Source: CALANV01 sp036381615 (lineage in GTDB: Bacteria > Pseudomonadota > Alphaproteobacteria > CACIAM-22H2). Taken from it: DNA of 64,000 bases. Both the position numbers and the translations under genes were made by a program. The DNA is taken from assembly GCA_036381615.1 (NCBI GenBank), contig DASVCL010000030.1, positions 1 through 64,000 on the forward strand, written 5' to 3'. Below, piece by piece: positions 26,780 to 35,300 of the stretch; position 1 is the stretch's first letter; each line of letters begins with the position of its first letter. The notes under the pieces were generated by a model that saw nothing but the letters and a program-made list of their open reading frames with translations, made no database searches and was not told the origin of the DNA.

Positions 26780-27563
26780 TTTCATCGTCCGTGCCTTTCT
26801 GGGCGGGCTTGCGGTCGCGGCGGTGGCCGGCCCCTTGGGCGCGTTCGTCGTCTGGCGGCGGATGGCGTTCTTCGGCGACGCGCTCGCCCATTCGGCGCTT
26901 CTCGGCGTCACGCTCGGCTTCGTTCTGCGGCTCGACGCCAATGTCGGCATCGCCGCGGTATGTGTGCTGCTCGCGCTCCTGCTCGTGGTACTGCAGGACC
27001 GCGTCCGGCTTGCCGCCGATACGCTGCTCGGCATCTTCGCGCATACCTCGCTCTCGCTCGGGCTCGTGGCCCTCGCGTTCATGGAGCGGGTACGGGTCGA
27101 CCTGCTCGGCTATCTGTTCGGCGACATCCTCGCCGTGACGGCCGCCGATCTCGCCTGGATGTATGGCGGTGCGGTCGTCGTGCTCGCGGCCGTCTCGCTG
27201 CTGTGGCGCCGTCTGCTGGCGGCGACGGTCCACGAGGATCTGGCGCGGGTCGAAGGCGTGGCGGTCGGCCGGTTGAAGGTCGCCTTCGTCCTGCTGCTCT
27301 CGATCACCATCGCCGCGGCGATGAAGATCGTCGGCGTCCTGCTGATTACGGCCCTTCTGATCATTCCGGCCGCGACCGCACGGCGCTTCGCGCGCACGCC
27401 CGAACAGATGGTGCTGTTGGCCACGCTGTTCGGCGCCACGGCGGTCGCGGCCGGCATCGCGGCATCGCTGTACTTCGATACGCCGTCGGGCCCCTCGGTC
27501 GTGGTCGCGGCGGCTACGTTGTTCGGACTCGCCGCGCTCGCAATTCGGCGGGCGCCGGCTTGA
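26772..27563 (+). CDS. znuB: Zinc ABC transporter permease ZnuB
   Basis: This 263-residue inner-membrane permease completes the zinc importer. About eight hydrophobic segments are visible, with the family blocks FFGDALAHSALLGV near the N-terminus, FAHTSLSLGL, and LLITALLIIPAATAR. The start overlaps the znuC stop by eight bases. The C-terminal 50 bases overlap the convergent heme A synthase gene, so the two genes share coding sequence on opposite strands. Confidence 0.94.
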   Translation: MDDFIVRAFLGGLAVAAVAGPLGAFVVWRRMAFFGDALAHSALLGVTLGFVLRLDANVGIAAVCVLLALLLVVLQDRVRLAADTLLGIFAHTSLSLGLVALAFMERVRVDLLGYLFGDILAVTAADLAWMYGGAVVVLAAVSLLWRRLLAATVHEDLARVEGVAVGRLKVAFVLLLSITIAAAMKIVGVLLITALLIIPAATARRFARTPEQMVLLATLFGATAVAAGIAASLYFDTPSGPSVVVAAATLFGLAALAIRRAPA

Positions 27564-28638
27564 CCGCGGCGGGTGCGCCGCGCCGAAGGGCATGCGCGCT
27601 CGCGAGCGCCAGCGTGAATACGACGAGCGCACCGGCCTGATGCGCGGCGGCGAGCGGGATCGGCACGACGAGCAGCAGGGTCGAGATGCCGAGCGACATC
27701 TGCACGATCGCCATCGCGGCAATGCCGTTGACGGGCAGGCGCGCCGGCCCCGGAATCCCGGCGCGCCATGCGGCGAACCGGAACGCGAGCGCGGCGACGG
27801 CGACGCTGGTTCCGAGAAGACGGTGGTTGAACTGCACGGCCGCGATGTTCTCGAACAGGTTCATCCACCACGGGCTCAGGTCGAGATAGCCGACCGGAAC
27901 CAGATGGCCGTCCATCAGCGGAAAAGTGTTGTAGGTCAGTCCGGCGTCGAGTCCGGCGACGAATCCGCCCGAGAGCATCGTCAGGAACACGAGCGCGCTC
28001 AGCGCGATTGCGCCGTGCGCCAGAGCCGGATGCGGCGCCGGCTCCGCATGAGTTCCCTTTCCCGCGCCCGGCCGCAGCAGGTCGAGCGCGATCCAGAACA
28101 TGAGCCCGTAGATGAGCACGGCGAGGCCGAGATGGGCGGTGAGGCGATAGGGGCTGACGTCGACCCGGTCGACTAGTCCGCTCTGCACCATGAACCAGCC
28201 GAGCCCGCCCTGCAGGCCGCCGAGCACGAAGATGCCGCCGAGCTTCCAGGCGAGGGGGCCGCGGATCCGGCCCCGCAGCGCGAACCAGAGGAACGGGACG
28301 AAGAAGACGACGCCGATCAGCCGGCCCCACAGCCGATGAATGTACTCCCACCAGAAGATCGACTTGAACTCGGCCAGCGTCATGCCCTGGTTGATCAGCT
28401 GATATTCGGGAATCTGCTGGTACTTCGCGAAAGCCTCGAGCCAGGCCTGCTCGCTGAGCGGGGGCAGCACGCCGACGATCGGCTGCCATTCCGTGATCGA
28501 CAACCCGGATTCGGTCAGCCGGGTAATGCCACCGATCACGACCATGGCGAAGATCATGGCACAGCAGGCGAGCAGCCAGATTGCGACCGGCCGCATCGTC
28601 GGTGCGTCATGCACGGCGGAAGGGGAAAGAGACGTCAC
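27514..28638 (-). CDS. ctaA: Heme A synthase (CtaA/COX15)
   Basis: This 374-residue inner-membrane enzyme oxidises heme O to heme A for aa3-type oxidases. Eight hydrophobic segments and the conserved histidine blocks are present: ITRLTESGLSITEW, WEYIHRLWGRLIG, RLTAHLGLAVLIYG, and NHRLLGTSVA with PLAAAHQAGALVV. A GTG at 28638 was preferred because it has a plausible upstream start, but the ATG at 28596 (MRPVAIWLL) is an alternative. The gene fits the aa3-type oxidase operon elsewhere in the window, whose heme A it would supply. Confidence 0.92.
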   Translation of the reverse strand: MTSLSPSAVHDAPTMRPVAIWLLACCAMIFAMVVIGGITRLTESGLSITEWQPIVGVLPPLSEQAWLEAFAKYQQIPEYQLINQGMTLAEFKSIFWWEYIHRLWGRLIGVVFFVPFLWFALRGRIRGPLAWKLGGIFVLGGLQGGLGWFMVQSGLVDRVDVSPYRLTAHLGLAVLIYGLMFWIALDLLRPGAGKGTHAEPAPHPALAHGAIALSALVFLTMLSGGFVAGLDAGLTYNTFPLMDGHLVPVGYLDLSPWWMNLFENIAAVQFNHRLLGTSVAVAALAFRFAAWRAGIPGPARLPVNGIAAMAIVQMSLGISTLLLVVPIPLAAAHQAGALVVFTLALASAHALRRGAPAAVKPAPAELRARRVRTT

Positions 28639-28776
28639 GTGAAGGTCACCGTCACGAGATCGAGATCGGCGCCGAAGATAGGCTGCCGGCAGTCGCGATG
28701 GAATGAGGCATAGCGTCACGGTACCTGGGGGCGTGGGCTCAAGCCCAGGGTTAGGTCCAAGCTCACGGTGAGATCG

Positions 28777-29731
28777 TCATGCTGAGCTTGACAAAACCTC
28801 GTCCCGAGCTTGTCGGAGCCTCATCCCGAGCCTGTCGAGGGATGAGGCGTCGTCCCTTCTCAGCGCCACTTCACCCCTCATCAGCAACCGCAAAACGGCC
28901 TCGTCCTTCGACGGGCTCAGGACGAGGCCGCTCTGATTTCTCGCTGCGTCCCGCCACCCGAGCCTGTCCAGGAACGAGTCCACCGAAGCCTCATCCTGAG
29001 CTTGTCGAAGGATGAGGCTTCGGCGTCATTCGATATCAGAAGTCATTCGATATCAGAAGATGACGCTTTGCCCTTATCGGCGCCGGCATCCGGCCTCGTC
29101 CTTCGACGAGCTCAGGACGAGGCCACTTTCGTTACTAGCTGCATCTCGCTCGCCCACCCCTCACCCCGAGCTTGTCGACGGACGAGCTTAACGAAACCTC
29201 ATCCTGAGCCTGTCGAAGGATGAGGTTTCGATACCGAAAGAAGAGGCCTCACTCCTTGTCGATGCCGCGACCGGCCTCGTCCTTCGACAAGCTCAGGACG
29301 AGGCCGATTTCGTTACGGGCTATATCCGCGGCCCGGATCTCATTCCTGACTTGTCGAGGGAAGACCCCACCCAAGCCTCACCCTGAGCCTGTCGAAGGGT
29401 GAGGCTTCGAGGTCGAAGGATATCAAAGAATGACGCTTCACCTCTTGTCAGCACCGTGGCCGGCCTCGTCCTTCGACAGGCTCATCCCTCGACAAGCTCA
29501 TCCTTCGACAGGCTCAGGACGAGGCCGGTCTTGTTGCTGGCTGCGTTCCGTTGCTCATGCCTCGCCCTGAGCCTGACTAAACCTCATCCCAAGCCCGTCG
29601 AGGCCTCATCCTTCGACAGGCTCAGGACGAGGCCGCTTGTTTCCGGCTGCATCCGGCCCTCGCACCTCATCCCGAGCTTGTCGTGGGATGAGCCTACCGA
29701 AGCCTCATGCTGAGCTTATCGAAGCATGAGG
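28777..29731. repeat. Cluster of extragenic palindromic elements (about 29-base hairpins in alternating orientation)
   Basis: Almost 1 kb between ctaA and nsrR is filled with copies of a 29-base palindrome, CCTCATCCTGAG-CTTGTCGA-AGGATGAGG, and its reverse complement. Full units lie at 28819-28847, 28899-28927, 28989-29017, 29094-29122, 29197-29225, 29275-29303, 29376-29404, 29464-29524 (a compound unit), 29604-29632, 29665-29692 and 29703-29731; decayed copies lie near 28777-28806, 29159-29186 and 29338-29362. The loop core is nearly constant while the arms vary in a compensating way: CATCC/GGATG, CACCC/GGGTG, CGTCC/GGACG, CATGC/GCATG. Spacers between units are also similar, giving a higher-order period of about 180-210 bases. 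Open frames here are repeat artefacts. Confidence 0.9.
29025..29058. repeat. Perfect 17-base tandem duplication
   Basis: GTCATTCGATATCAGAA occurs twice in direct tandem (29025-29041 and 29042-29058) inside a spacer of the palindrome cluster. A related single copy, with ATATCA and ATGACGCT, occurs at about 29419-29438 in another spacer. The duplication looks like a recent slippage event in this array. Confidence 0.85.
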
Positions 29732-29777
29732 ACCGACTCGCATGCGCTCACCGGTGGCAGCAGCGGTCGCGCCGACA

Positions 29778-30263
29778 TCAATGGCCGCTGTTCGCCCTGG
29801 CGGAGGCGCGCGTCATACCTTTGCGTGAGGTGTCGGCGAGCCCGAGTTGCGCCGCAAGCATGTTCCTCGGACGCAAGAGGTCCTGAAGCGTGTAGCGGTC
29901 GAGCACCGCAAGGAACGCCGCCAGGGCCTCGCCGAGGATCCCGCGAAGCACGCAACTCTCGGTGATCCGGCACTCGGTAGCGGGGCCGAAGCATTCGACG
30001 AGTTCCAGATCCTCCTCGGTCCGGCGGACGACGTCGCCGAGCCTGATCTGGCCGGGCGGTCGCGCCAGCCGAAGGCCGCCGTTGCGTCCACGGATCGTTT
30101 CGATGAAGCCGAGCAGGCCGAGCTGGTGCACGACCTTCATCAGGTGGTTCTCGGAAATCCCGTATCTCTCGGCGATGTCGCGGATGGAACTGAGGCGGCC
30201 CTCGGCCAACCCCAGGAACATCAGTGTCCGCAACGCATAGTCCGTGTACCGGGTCAGCCGCAT
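29778..30263 (-). CDS. nsrR: Rrf2-family nitric-oxide-sensing repressor NsrR
   Basis: This 161-residue repressor senses nitric oxide through an iron-sulfur cluster. It has an N-terminal winged-helix domain (LTRYTDYALRTLMFLG, YGISENHLMKVVHQL) and the three-cysteine cluster motif C91-x6-C98-x5-C104 typical of NsrR rather than IscR. The start at 30263 follows a GCAGGAGG site. It is divergent from the truncated-hemoglobin/alternative-oxidase pair, with an NsrR-type palindrome in the shared region, implying autoregulation plus control of both targets. Confidence 0.92.
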   Translation of the reverse strand: MRLTRYTDYALRTLMFLGLAEGRLSSIRDIAERYGISENHLMKVVHQLGLLGFIETIRGRNGGLRLARPPGQIRLGDVVRRTEEDLELVECFGPATECRITESCVLRGILGEALAAFLAVLDRYTLQDLLRPRNMLAAQLGLADTSRKGMTRASARANSGH

Positions 30264-30293
30264 CGTGCCTCCTGCGGCAACCTGCCGCGCTGA

Positions 30294-30320
30294 ATAAGAT
30301 GTATATTGATTGCATCTTAT
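30294..30320. promoter_or_regulatory. NsrR operator
   Basis: The AAGATGTATAT-T-GATTGCATCTT element (30296-30318) is an almost perfect 11-1-11 inverted repeat of the known NsrR consensus (AAGATGCATTT and its complement), extended to ATAAGATG...CATCTTAT over 27 bases. It lies between the divergent nsrR (start 30263) and truncated hemoglobin (start 30377), where bound NsrR would block both promoters. Nitric oxide should relieve repression. Confidence 0.9.
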
Positions 30321-30376
30321 CGGTGCAACGGTAGCATGTGCGAAGGGTACATGTTCAGGGGGAAGAGGTAGGACGT

Positions 30377-30790
30377 ATGGGCCTGCTGGAGCACATCACC
30401 GAAGACGGGATCGCCGTGCTGGTCGACCGCTTCTACGCGAAGGTGCGTCGCGACCCGATGATCGGCCCGCTGTTCAACGCCACGATCGAGGACTGGGACG
30501 CGCATCTCGCGACGCTGCGTGCGTTCTGGTCGTCCGTGATGCTGACGTCCGGCCGCTACAAGGGAAGCACGATGGCTGCGCATATGAAGCTTCCGATCCA
30601 GCCCGAATTCTTCACGCGCTGGCTGGAGCTCTGGCGCGAAACCACCAACGAGCTGTTCGTGCCGGCCGTCGCCGAGCAGTTCTGCCTCAAGGCGAATCGC
30701 ATCGCCGAGAGCCTGAAGCTCGGCCTGTATTTCCGACCGGGCGCGCCGCAGCGCGATTCGGGCGCGGCATCCGCCCCCGGTCGGACCTGA
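30377..30790 (+). CDS. Group III truncated hemoglobin
   Basis: This 137-residue heme protein has the short two-over-two globin fold. Tyr20 (DRFYAKVR) is the probable distal B10 residue, FWSSVMLTSGRYKG is typical of group III, and His69 in MAAHMKLPI is the predicted proximal heme ligand. Group III globins act in nitric-oxide chemistry or oxygen binding. The start at 30377 is preceded by a GGTAGGA site. The gene is just downstream of the NsrR operator and 30 bases upstream of the alternative oxidase, so the two are probably one transcript. Confidence 0.9.
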   Translation: MGLLEHITEDGIAVLVDRFYAKVRRDPMIGPLFNATIEDWDAHLATLRAFWSSVMLTSGRYKGSTMAAHMKLPIQPEFFTRWLELWRETTNELFVPAVAEQFCLKANRIAESLKLGLYFRPGAPQRDSGAASAPGRT

Positions 30791-30820
30791 AGCTTGCCCG
30801 GACCTGAAAGGAGAGCTGCC

Positions 30821-31486
30821 ATGACCGTGCGACGTGTCAACCTTGCCGTGCATCACAGGCCGAAGGGGTGGTCGGACCGGCTCGCATTCGCCTTCGTCAA
30901 GGCGCTGCGTTTCTGCGCCGATGCCTTCTTCGCGAAGCGCTACGGCCATCGTGCGATCGTCCTCGAGACGGTTGCGGCCGTCCCGGGCATGGTCGGCGCG
31001 ACGCTGCAGCATCTCAAATGCCTGCGCCGGATGAGCCACGATCGCGGCTGGATCAGGACTCTGCTCGACGAGGCGGAGAACGAGCGCATGCACCTCATGA
31101 CGTTCATCGAGATCGCCCGGCCCAACCTGCTCGAGCGCGCCCTCGTCCTGCTGGCGCAGGGCGTGTTCTACAACGCGTTCTTTCTGCTCTATCTCGTGTC
31201 ACCGAAGACGGCGCATCGTGTCGTCGGGTATTTCGAGGAAGAAGCGGTGATCAGCTACACCCACTACCTCGCCGAGATCGACACAGGCCGGCATGCGAAC
31301 GTACCCGCGCCGCAGATCGCGGTCGATTACTGGAAGCTGCCGCCGAACGCGACGTTGCGCGACGTCGTCATTGCCGTTCGCGCGGACGAAGCGAACCACC
31401 GCGACGTGAACCACGCCTTCGCCAACGAGCTCGCCGGCGTCGTGCCGGCCGGCGGCCCTGCGGGCGAGATTCGTCGCGCTGCCTGA
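30821..31486 (+). CDS. aox: Alternative oxidase (cyanide- and NO-resistant ubiquinol oxidase)
   Basis: This 221-residue membrane-associated di-iron protein reduces oxygen with ubiquinol without pumping protons. The iron ligands are intact: Glu49 (VLETVA), Glu88-x-x-His91 (NERMH), a Glu at 139-141 (FEEEAVISYTH) and Glu190-x-x-His193 (DEANHRD). The ATG at 30821 has an AAAGGAGAG site. It forms an operon with the truncated hemoglobin under the NsrR operator, which suggests respiration that continues when nitric oxide blocks heme-copper oxidases. A similar NsrR-controlled alternative oxidase is known from Vibrio fischeri. Confidence 0.93.
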   Translation: MTVRRVNLAVHHRPKGWSDRLAFAFVKALRFCADAFFAKRYGHRAIVLETVAAVPGMVGATLQHLKCLRRMSHDRGWIRTLLDEAENERMHLMTFIEIARPNLLERALVLLAQGVFYNAFFLLYLVSPKTAHRVVGYFEEEAVISYTHYLAEIDTGRHANVPAPQIAVDYWKLPPNATLRDVVIAVRADEANHRDVNHAFANELAGVVPAGGPAGEIRRAA

Positions 31487-31786
31487 TCCGGGCGCAGTGC
31501 CGGCGGTTCCGCCCGGTCGGCCGGGGTCCGTGCGGCCGGACCCTCGCTCGACGGTGGGCGGTTCGGCCGTGCGTGTGGATCGGCCCGTCCCCGGGCGCCT
31601 GCGCTGCCCGGGGACGGGGGGCGACTGCGCGGCGCCGGACCGGTTGCATGCTCGGTTGACCTGGGCGGCCGATCTTTCTAGATTCATATGTATACAAATG
31701 ATCGGTCCGTCGGGGCGGCCTCGTGCAAGACCATCGAGACCACAGGGTGGCCCGCCAAGCGCGGCGTTGTCGCGGCAGACTGAATT

Positions 31787-31802
31787 ATTTTATATCTAAA
31801 AT
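31787..31802. promoter_or_regulatory. AT-rich palindrome upstream of the MarR-family gene
   Basis: ATTTTATATCTAAAAT (31787-31802) is an inverted repeat with arms ATTTTA/TAAAAT around a TATC core, in otherwise very GC-rich DNA and 25 bases upstream of the regulator start. Its position and symmetry fit a MarR-family operator overlapping the promoter, implying autoregulation. The rest of the 340-base gap (31487-31826) holds no gene; a second AT-rich patch (TTCATATGTATACAAATGA, near 31684-31702) may be part of another promoter. Confidence 0.6.
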
Positions 31803-31826
31803 GATTTCCGGGGTCGGGGCCGTACC

Positions 31827-32303
31827 ATGAGCAAGCGCGCCGCCAAGCTTGCGGCCGCGCCGCCGCCGAAGGGCGAGGCGCCGGCCGTCGCCGCCTATAG
31901 GCTCGAAGAGCAGGTCGGGCACCTGCTGCGCCGCGCGCATCAACGCCATGCCGCGATCTTCCAGGACGGCATCGGCGATCTGCAACTCACGCCGATGCAG
32001 TTCGCGGCCCTCGTCAAGATCTGCGACCTCGGCAGGGTATCGCAGAACCAGCTTGGCCGGCTCACGGCCATGGATCCGGCGACGACCCAGGGCGTCATTC
32101 AGCGCCTCGTTGCCCGCGGGTTGATCGAGCGGACTGCCGATCCGGATGACCGGCGCATGACGGTGCTGCGGCTCACGGCGCATGGCCGCGCGACGGTCGA
32201 GGCGGCCATCGTGCGCGCGGTGGAGATCACCGCGGCGACCCTGGCCCCGCTCACGGATTCCGAGCGGCCGGTCTTTCTCGCGCTGCTGCGAAAGCTTATC
32301 TGA
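31827..32303 (+). CDS. MarR-family transcriptional regulator
   Basis: This 158-residue regulator has a winged-helix domain: LTPMQFAALVKICDLG, SQNQLGRLTAMDPATTQGVIQRL (cited in part) and the wing segment DPDDRRMTVLRLTAHG. MarR proteins usually sense phenolic or other small molecules and release DNA on binding. It lies 10 bases upstream of the fused iron-sulfur flavoprotein gene and very probably controls it; an AT-rich palindrome precedes the regulator. The ligand is unknown. Confidence 0.88.
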   Translation: MSKRAAKLAAAPPPKGEAPAVAAYRLEEQVGHLLRRAHQRHAAIFQDGIGDLQLTPMQFAALVKICDLGRVSQNQLGRLTAMDPATTQGVIQRLVARGLIERTADPDDRRMTVLRLTAHGRATVEAAIVRAVEITAATLAPLTDSERPVFLALLRKLI

Positions 32304-32313
32304 TAGTCGACTC

Positions 32314-35300
32314 ATGAAGACAGCTCCCGCGCCCACCGCCGATCTCAAGCTCGCATTCGGATTCGATTTCTCCGACCTTTACGAGCGCGATGGTCTCGTC
32401 CGGCTCGACCGTGCGTTTCTCGACCGGCTGCAGGCGGCCGACGTGGCGCTCGCCAACCGGCTGCTCGCCGCGCGCGCCGATCCGTCGGCCTTGTCGGCGA
32501 AGGACGAGGGCAATCTCCTCATCGACCTCGGCCCCCATCTCGATGCATTCGTCGCCGAGCTGTTCGGGATCGAGAAGGAGGTCCGTGAGCTTGCCGCGCG
32601 CACCCATGCGCTCGACCCGCTCTACGCCTGCAAGCGCCTGTTCGTGCAGCGTCAGGCGGCAAAGGCCTTCAAGCCCGACGAGGTCGCGACGTTCGACGGC
32701 GCAGCACTGGCCCGCGCGCTCGAGGCGCGGATGGGCGAGGCGCTGACCGAGATCGGCTTCGCCCGCCACGTGATGGCGTGGGAGAAGACGCCGGACCAGC
32801 ACAAGGACGCGCTCGATCTTGCGCTGCGCTATGCGGCGTGGGCGACGCTCACCGACGCCGGCAAGGCGAAGCATGCGCGCGGCGTGCTGTTCAAGGTTCC
32901 GCACAAGATCGACCCGATGAATCTCGTGCCGGTCGAGACGGTCGAGATCGACGGCGTGCGCATGATGCGTCTGCCCGAGCATGAATGGCGTCAGCGCGAC
33001 GGGTTTGCGCTCACCGATCCCGGCGCCGATCTCGTGCATGCCCTCGACCAGATGAACTACTGCATCTGGTGCCATAATCAGGGCAAGGACTCGTGCTCGA
33101 AGGGCCTCAAGGACAAAAAGACCGGCGCCTTCCAGAAATCCGTCTTCAACGTCACGCTGGCCGGCTGCCCGCTCGAGGAGAAGATCTCCGAGATGCATAC
33201 GCTGAAGGCCCAGGGCATCGCCATCGGGGCCTTCGCGACCATCGCCGTCGACAATCCGATGATGGCGGCGACCGGGCACCGCATCTGCAACGACTGCATG
33301 AAGGCCTGCATCTACCAGAAGCAGGAGCCCGTCGACATTCCGCAGGCCGAGACGCGGATCATGAAGGACGTGCTCGAGCTCCCCTGGGGGTTCGAGATCT
33401 ATGGGCTCCTGACGCGCTGGAACCCGCTCAACATCCGGCGGCCGCTGCCGCGGCCCGCGACCGGCTACAAGGTCCTCGTCGTCGGTCTTGGGCCCGCCGG
33501 TTTCACGCTCGCCCACCATCTTTTGAATGACGGGCATACGGTCGTCGGCGTCGATGGCCTCAAGATCGAGCCGCTGCCGGCCGAGATCTCCGGCGTCCGT
33601 CCGTCGGGCGAGCGCGTCGCGTTCCGCCCGATCCGCGACGTCGCCGAGCTTTACGAGAACCTGGACGATCGCGTCATGGCCGGTTTCGGCGGCGTTGCCG
33701 AGTACGGCATCACGGTGCGCTGGAACAAGAACTTCCTCAAGGTCATCCGCCTGCTGCTCGAGCGCCGGCGTCAGTTCGCCATGTATGGCGGCGTGCGCTT
33801 CGGCGGCACGCTGACGGTCGAGGACGCGTGGGCCTACGGATTCGATCACATCGCGCTCTGCGCCGGCGCGGGCAAGCCGACGCAGATCAAGATGCCCAAT
33901 AGCCTCGCGCGCGGCGTGCGCATGGCGTCCGACTTCCTCATGGCCCTGCAGCTCACGGGTGCCGCGAAGCAGGCCTCGATCGCCAACCTGCAGATCCGCC
34001 TGCCGGTGGTCGTGGTCGGCGGCGGCCTTACCGCGATCGACACCGCGACCGAGGCTCTTGCCTATTACACGCGCCAGGTCGAGAAGTTCCTCGACCGCTA
34101 CGAGACTCTGGTGGCGGAGCGCGGCGCCGAGGCCGTGCGCGCCCGCTGGACGCCGGAGGACGTCGAGATCGCCGAGGAGTTCCTCGCCCATGCACGCGCG
34201 ATCCGCGACGAGCGCCGCCAGGCAGCTGCCGAGAAACGTGCGCCGCGCCTGGCACAGCTGCTGACGTCGTGGGGTGGAGCGACGATCGCCTATCGCCGCC
34301 GCCTGATCGACGCACCGAGCTACACGCTCAATCACGAAGAGGTCGCCAAGGCGCTCGAGGAAGGCGTGCGCTTTGCCGAAGGCCTGACGCCGGCCGGCAT
34401 CGAGGTCGACGCCTGGAACCATGCGAAGGGAATCCGTTTCACCCGCGAGCGCGACGGCCGGACGGAAGAGGTCGTGCTGCCCGCGCGCTCCGTCCTGATT
34501 GCCGCCGGAACGCAGCCCAACACCGTGCTCGCACGCGAGGACGCGAGCGGCATCAAGCTCGATGGCCGCTATTTCGCCGCCGTGGACGAGGACGGCAATC
34601 CGGTCAAGCCGGAGCGCGCGATCTCCAAGCCGGCAGAGGCGCACGTTCTGATGTCGTTCGCGGACGACGGTCGCGCGATGAGCTTCTTCGGCGACCTCCA
34701 TCCGTCCTTCTTCGGCAACGTCGTGAAGGCCATGGGTAGCGCCAAGCAGGGCTACCCCGTGATCTCGCGCGTGTTGGCCAAGCGACAGCCCGGCGCGATC
34801 GCGCCCGAGGCGCTCGTCAGCCGCCTCGACGCGGAGCTGCGCGCGCGCGTGCACGCGGTGACGCGGCTGACGCCGAACATCGTCGAGGTCGTGCTCGAGG
34901 CGCCGCAGGCTGCGCGCAAGTTCCGGCCGGGCCAGTTCTACCGCCTTCAGAATTTCGAGACCCTGGCGCCGCGCATCGACGGCACCGTGCTGGCGATGGA
35001 GGGGCTGGCGCTGACCGGCGCGTGGGTTGACACGGATCGCGGGCTCGTCTCCGTGATCGCGTTGGAGATGGGCGGATCGTCGGATCTGTGCGCGCTGCTC
35101 AAACCCGGAGAACCCGTGATCCTGATGGGACCCACCGGCAGCCCGACCGAAACGCCGGCGGGCGAGACGGTGGCGCTGGTCGGCGGCGGCCTCGGCAACG
35201 CGGTTCTGTTCTCGATCGGTGCGGCGCTCCGGCGTGCAGGCTCGCGCGTCGTCTACTTCGCCGGGTACAAGAAGCTTCAGGACCGCTACAAGGTCGAACA

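Noticed and set aside
28779..29713. Series of short plus-strand open frames in the palindrome cluster
   Set aside because: They encode repeated PHPELVEG-like strings that simply translate the palindromes; no ribosome-binding sites.
28777..29731. CRISPR array
   Set aside because: The repeats are palindromes in alternating orientation with related spacers of unequal length, and no cas gene is present.
30377..31486. Complete denitrification or nitric oxide reductase cluster
   Set aside because: No nitric oxide reductase or nitrite reductase genes flank the NsrR locus; only hemoglobin and alternative oxidase are present.
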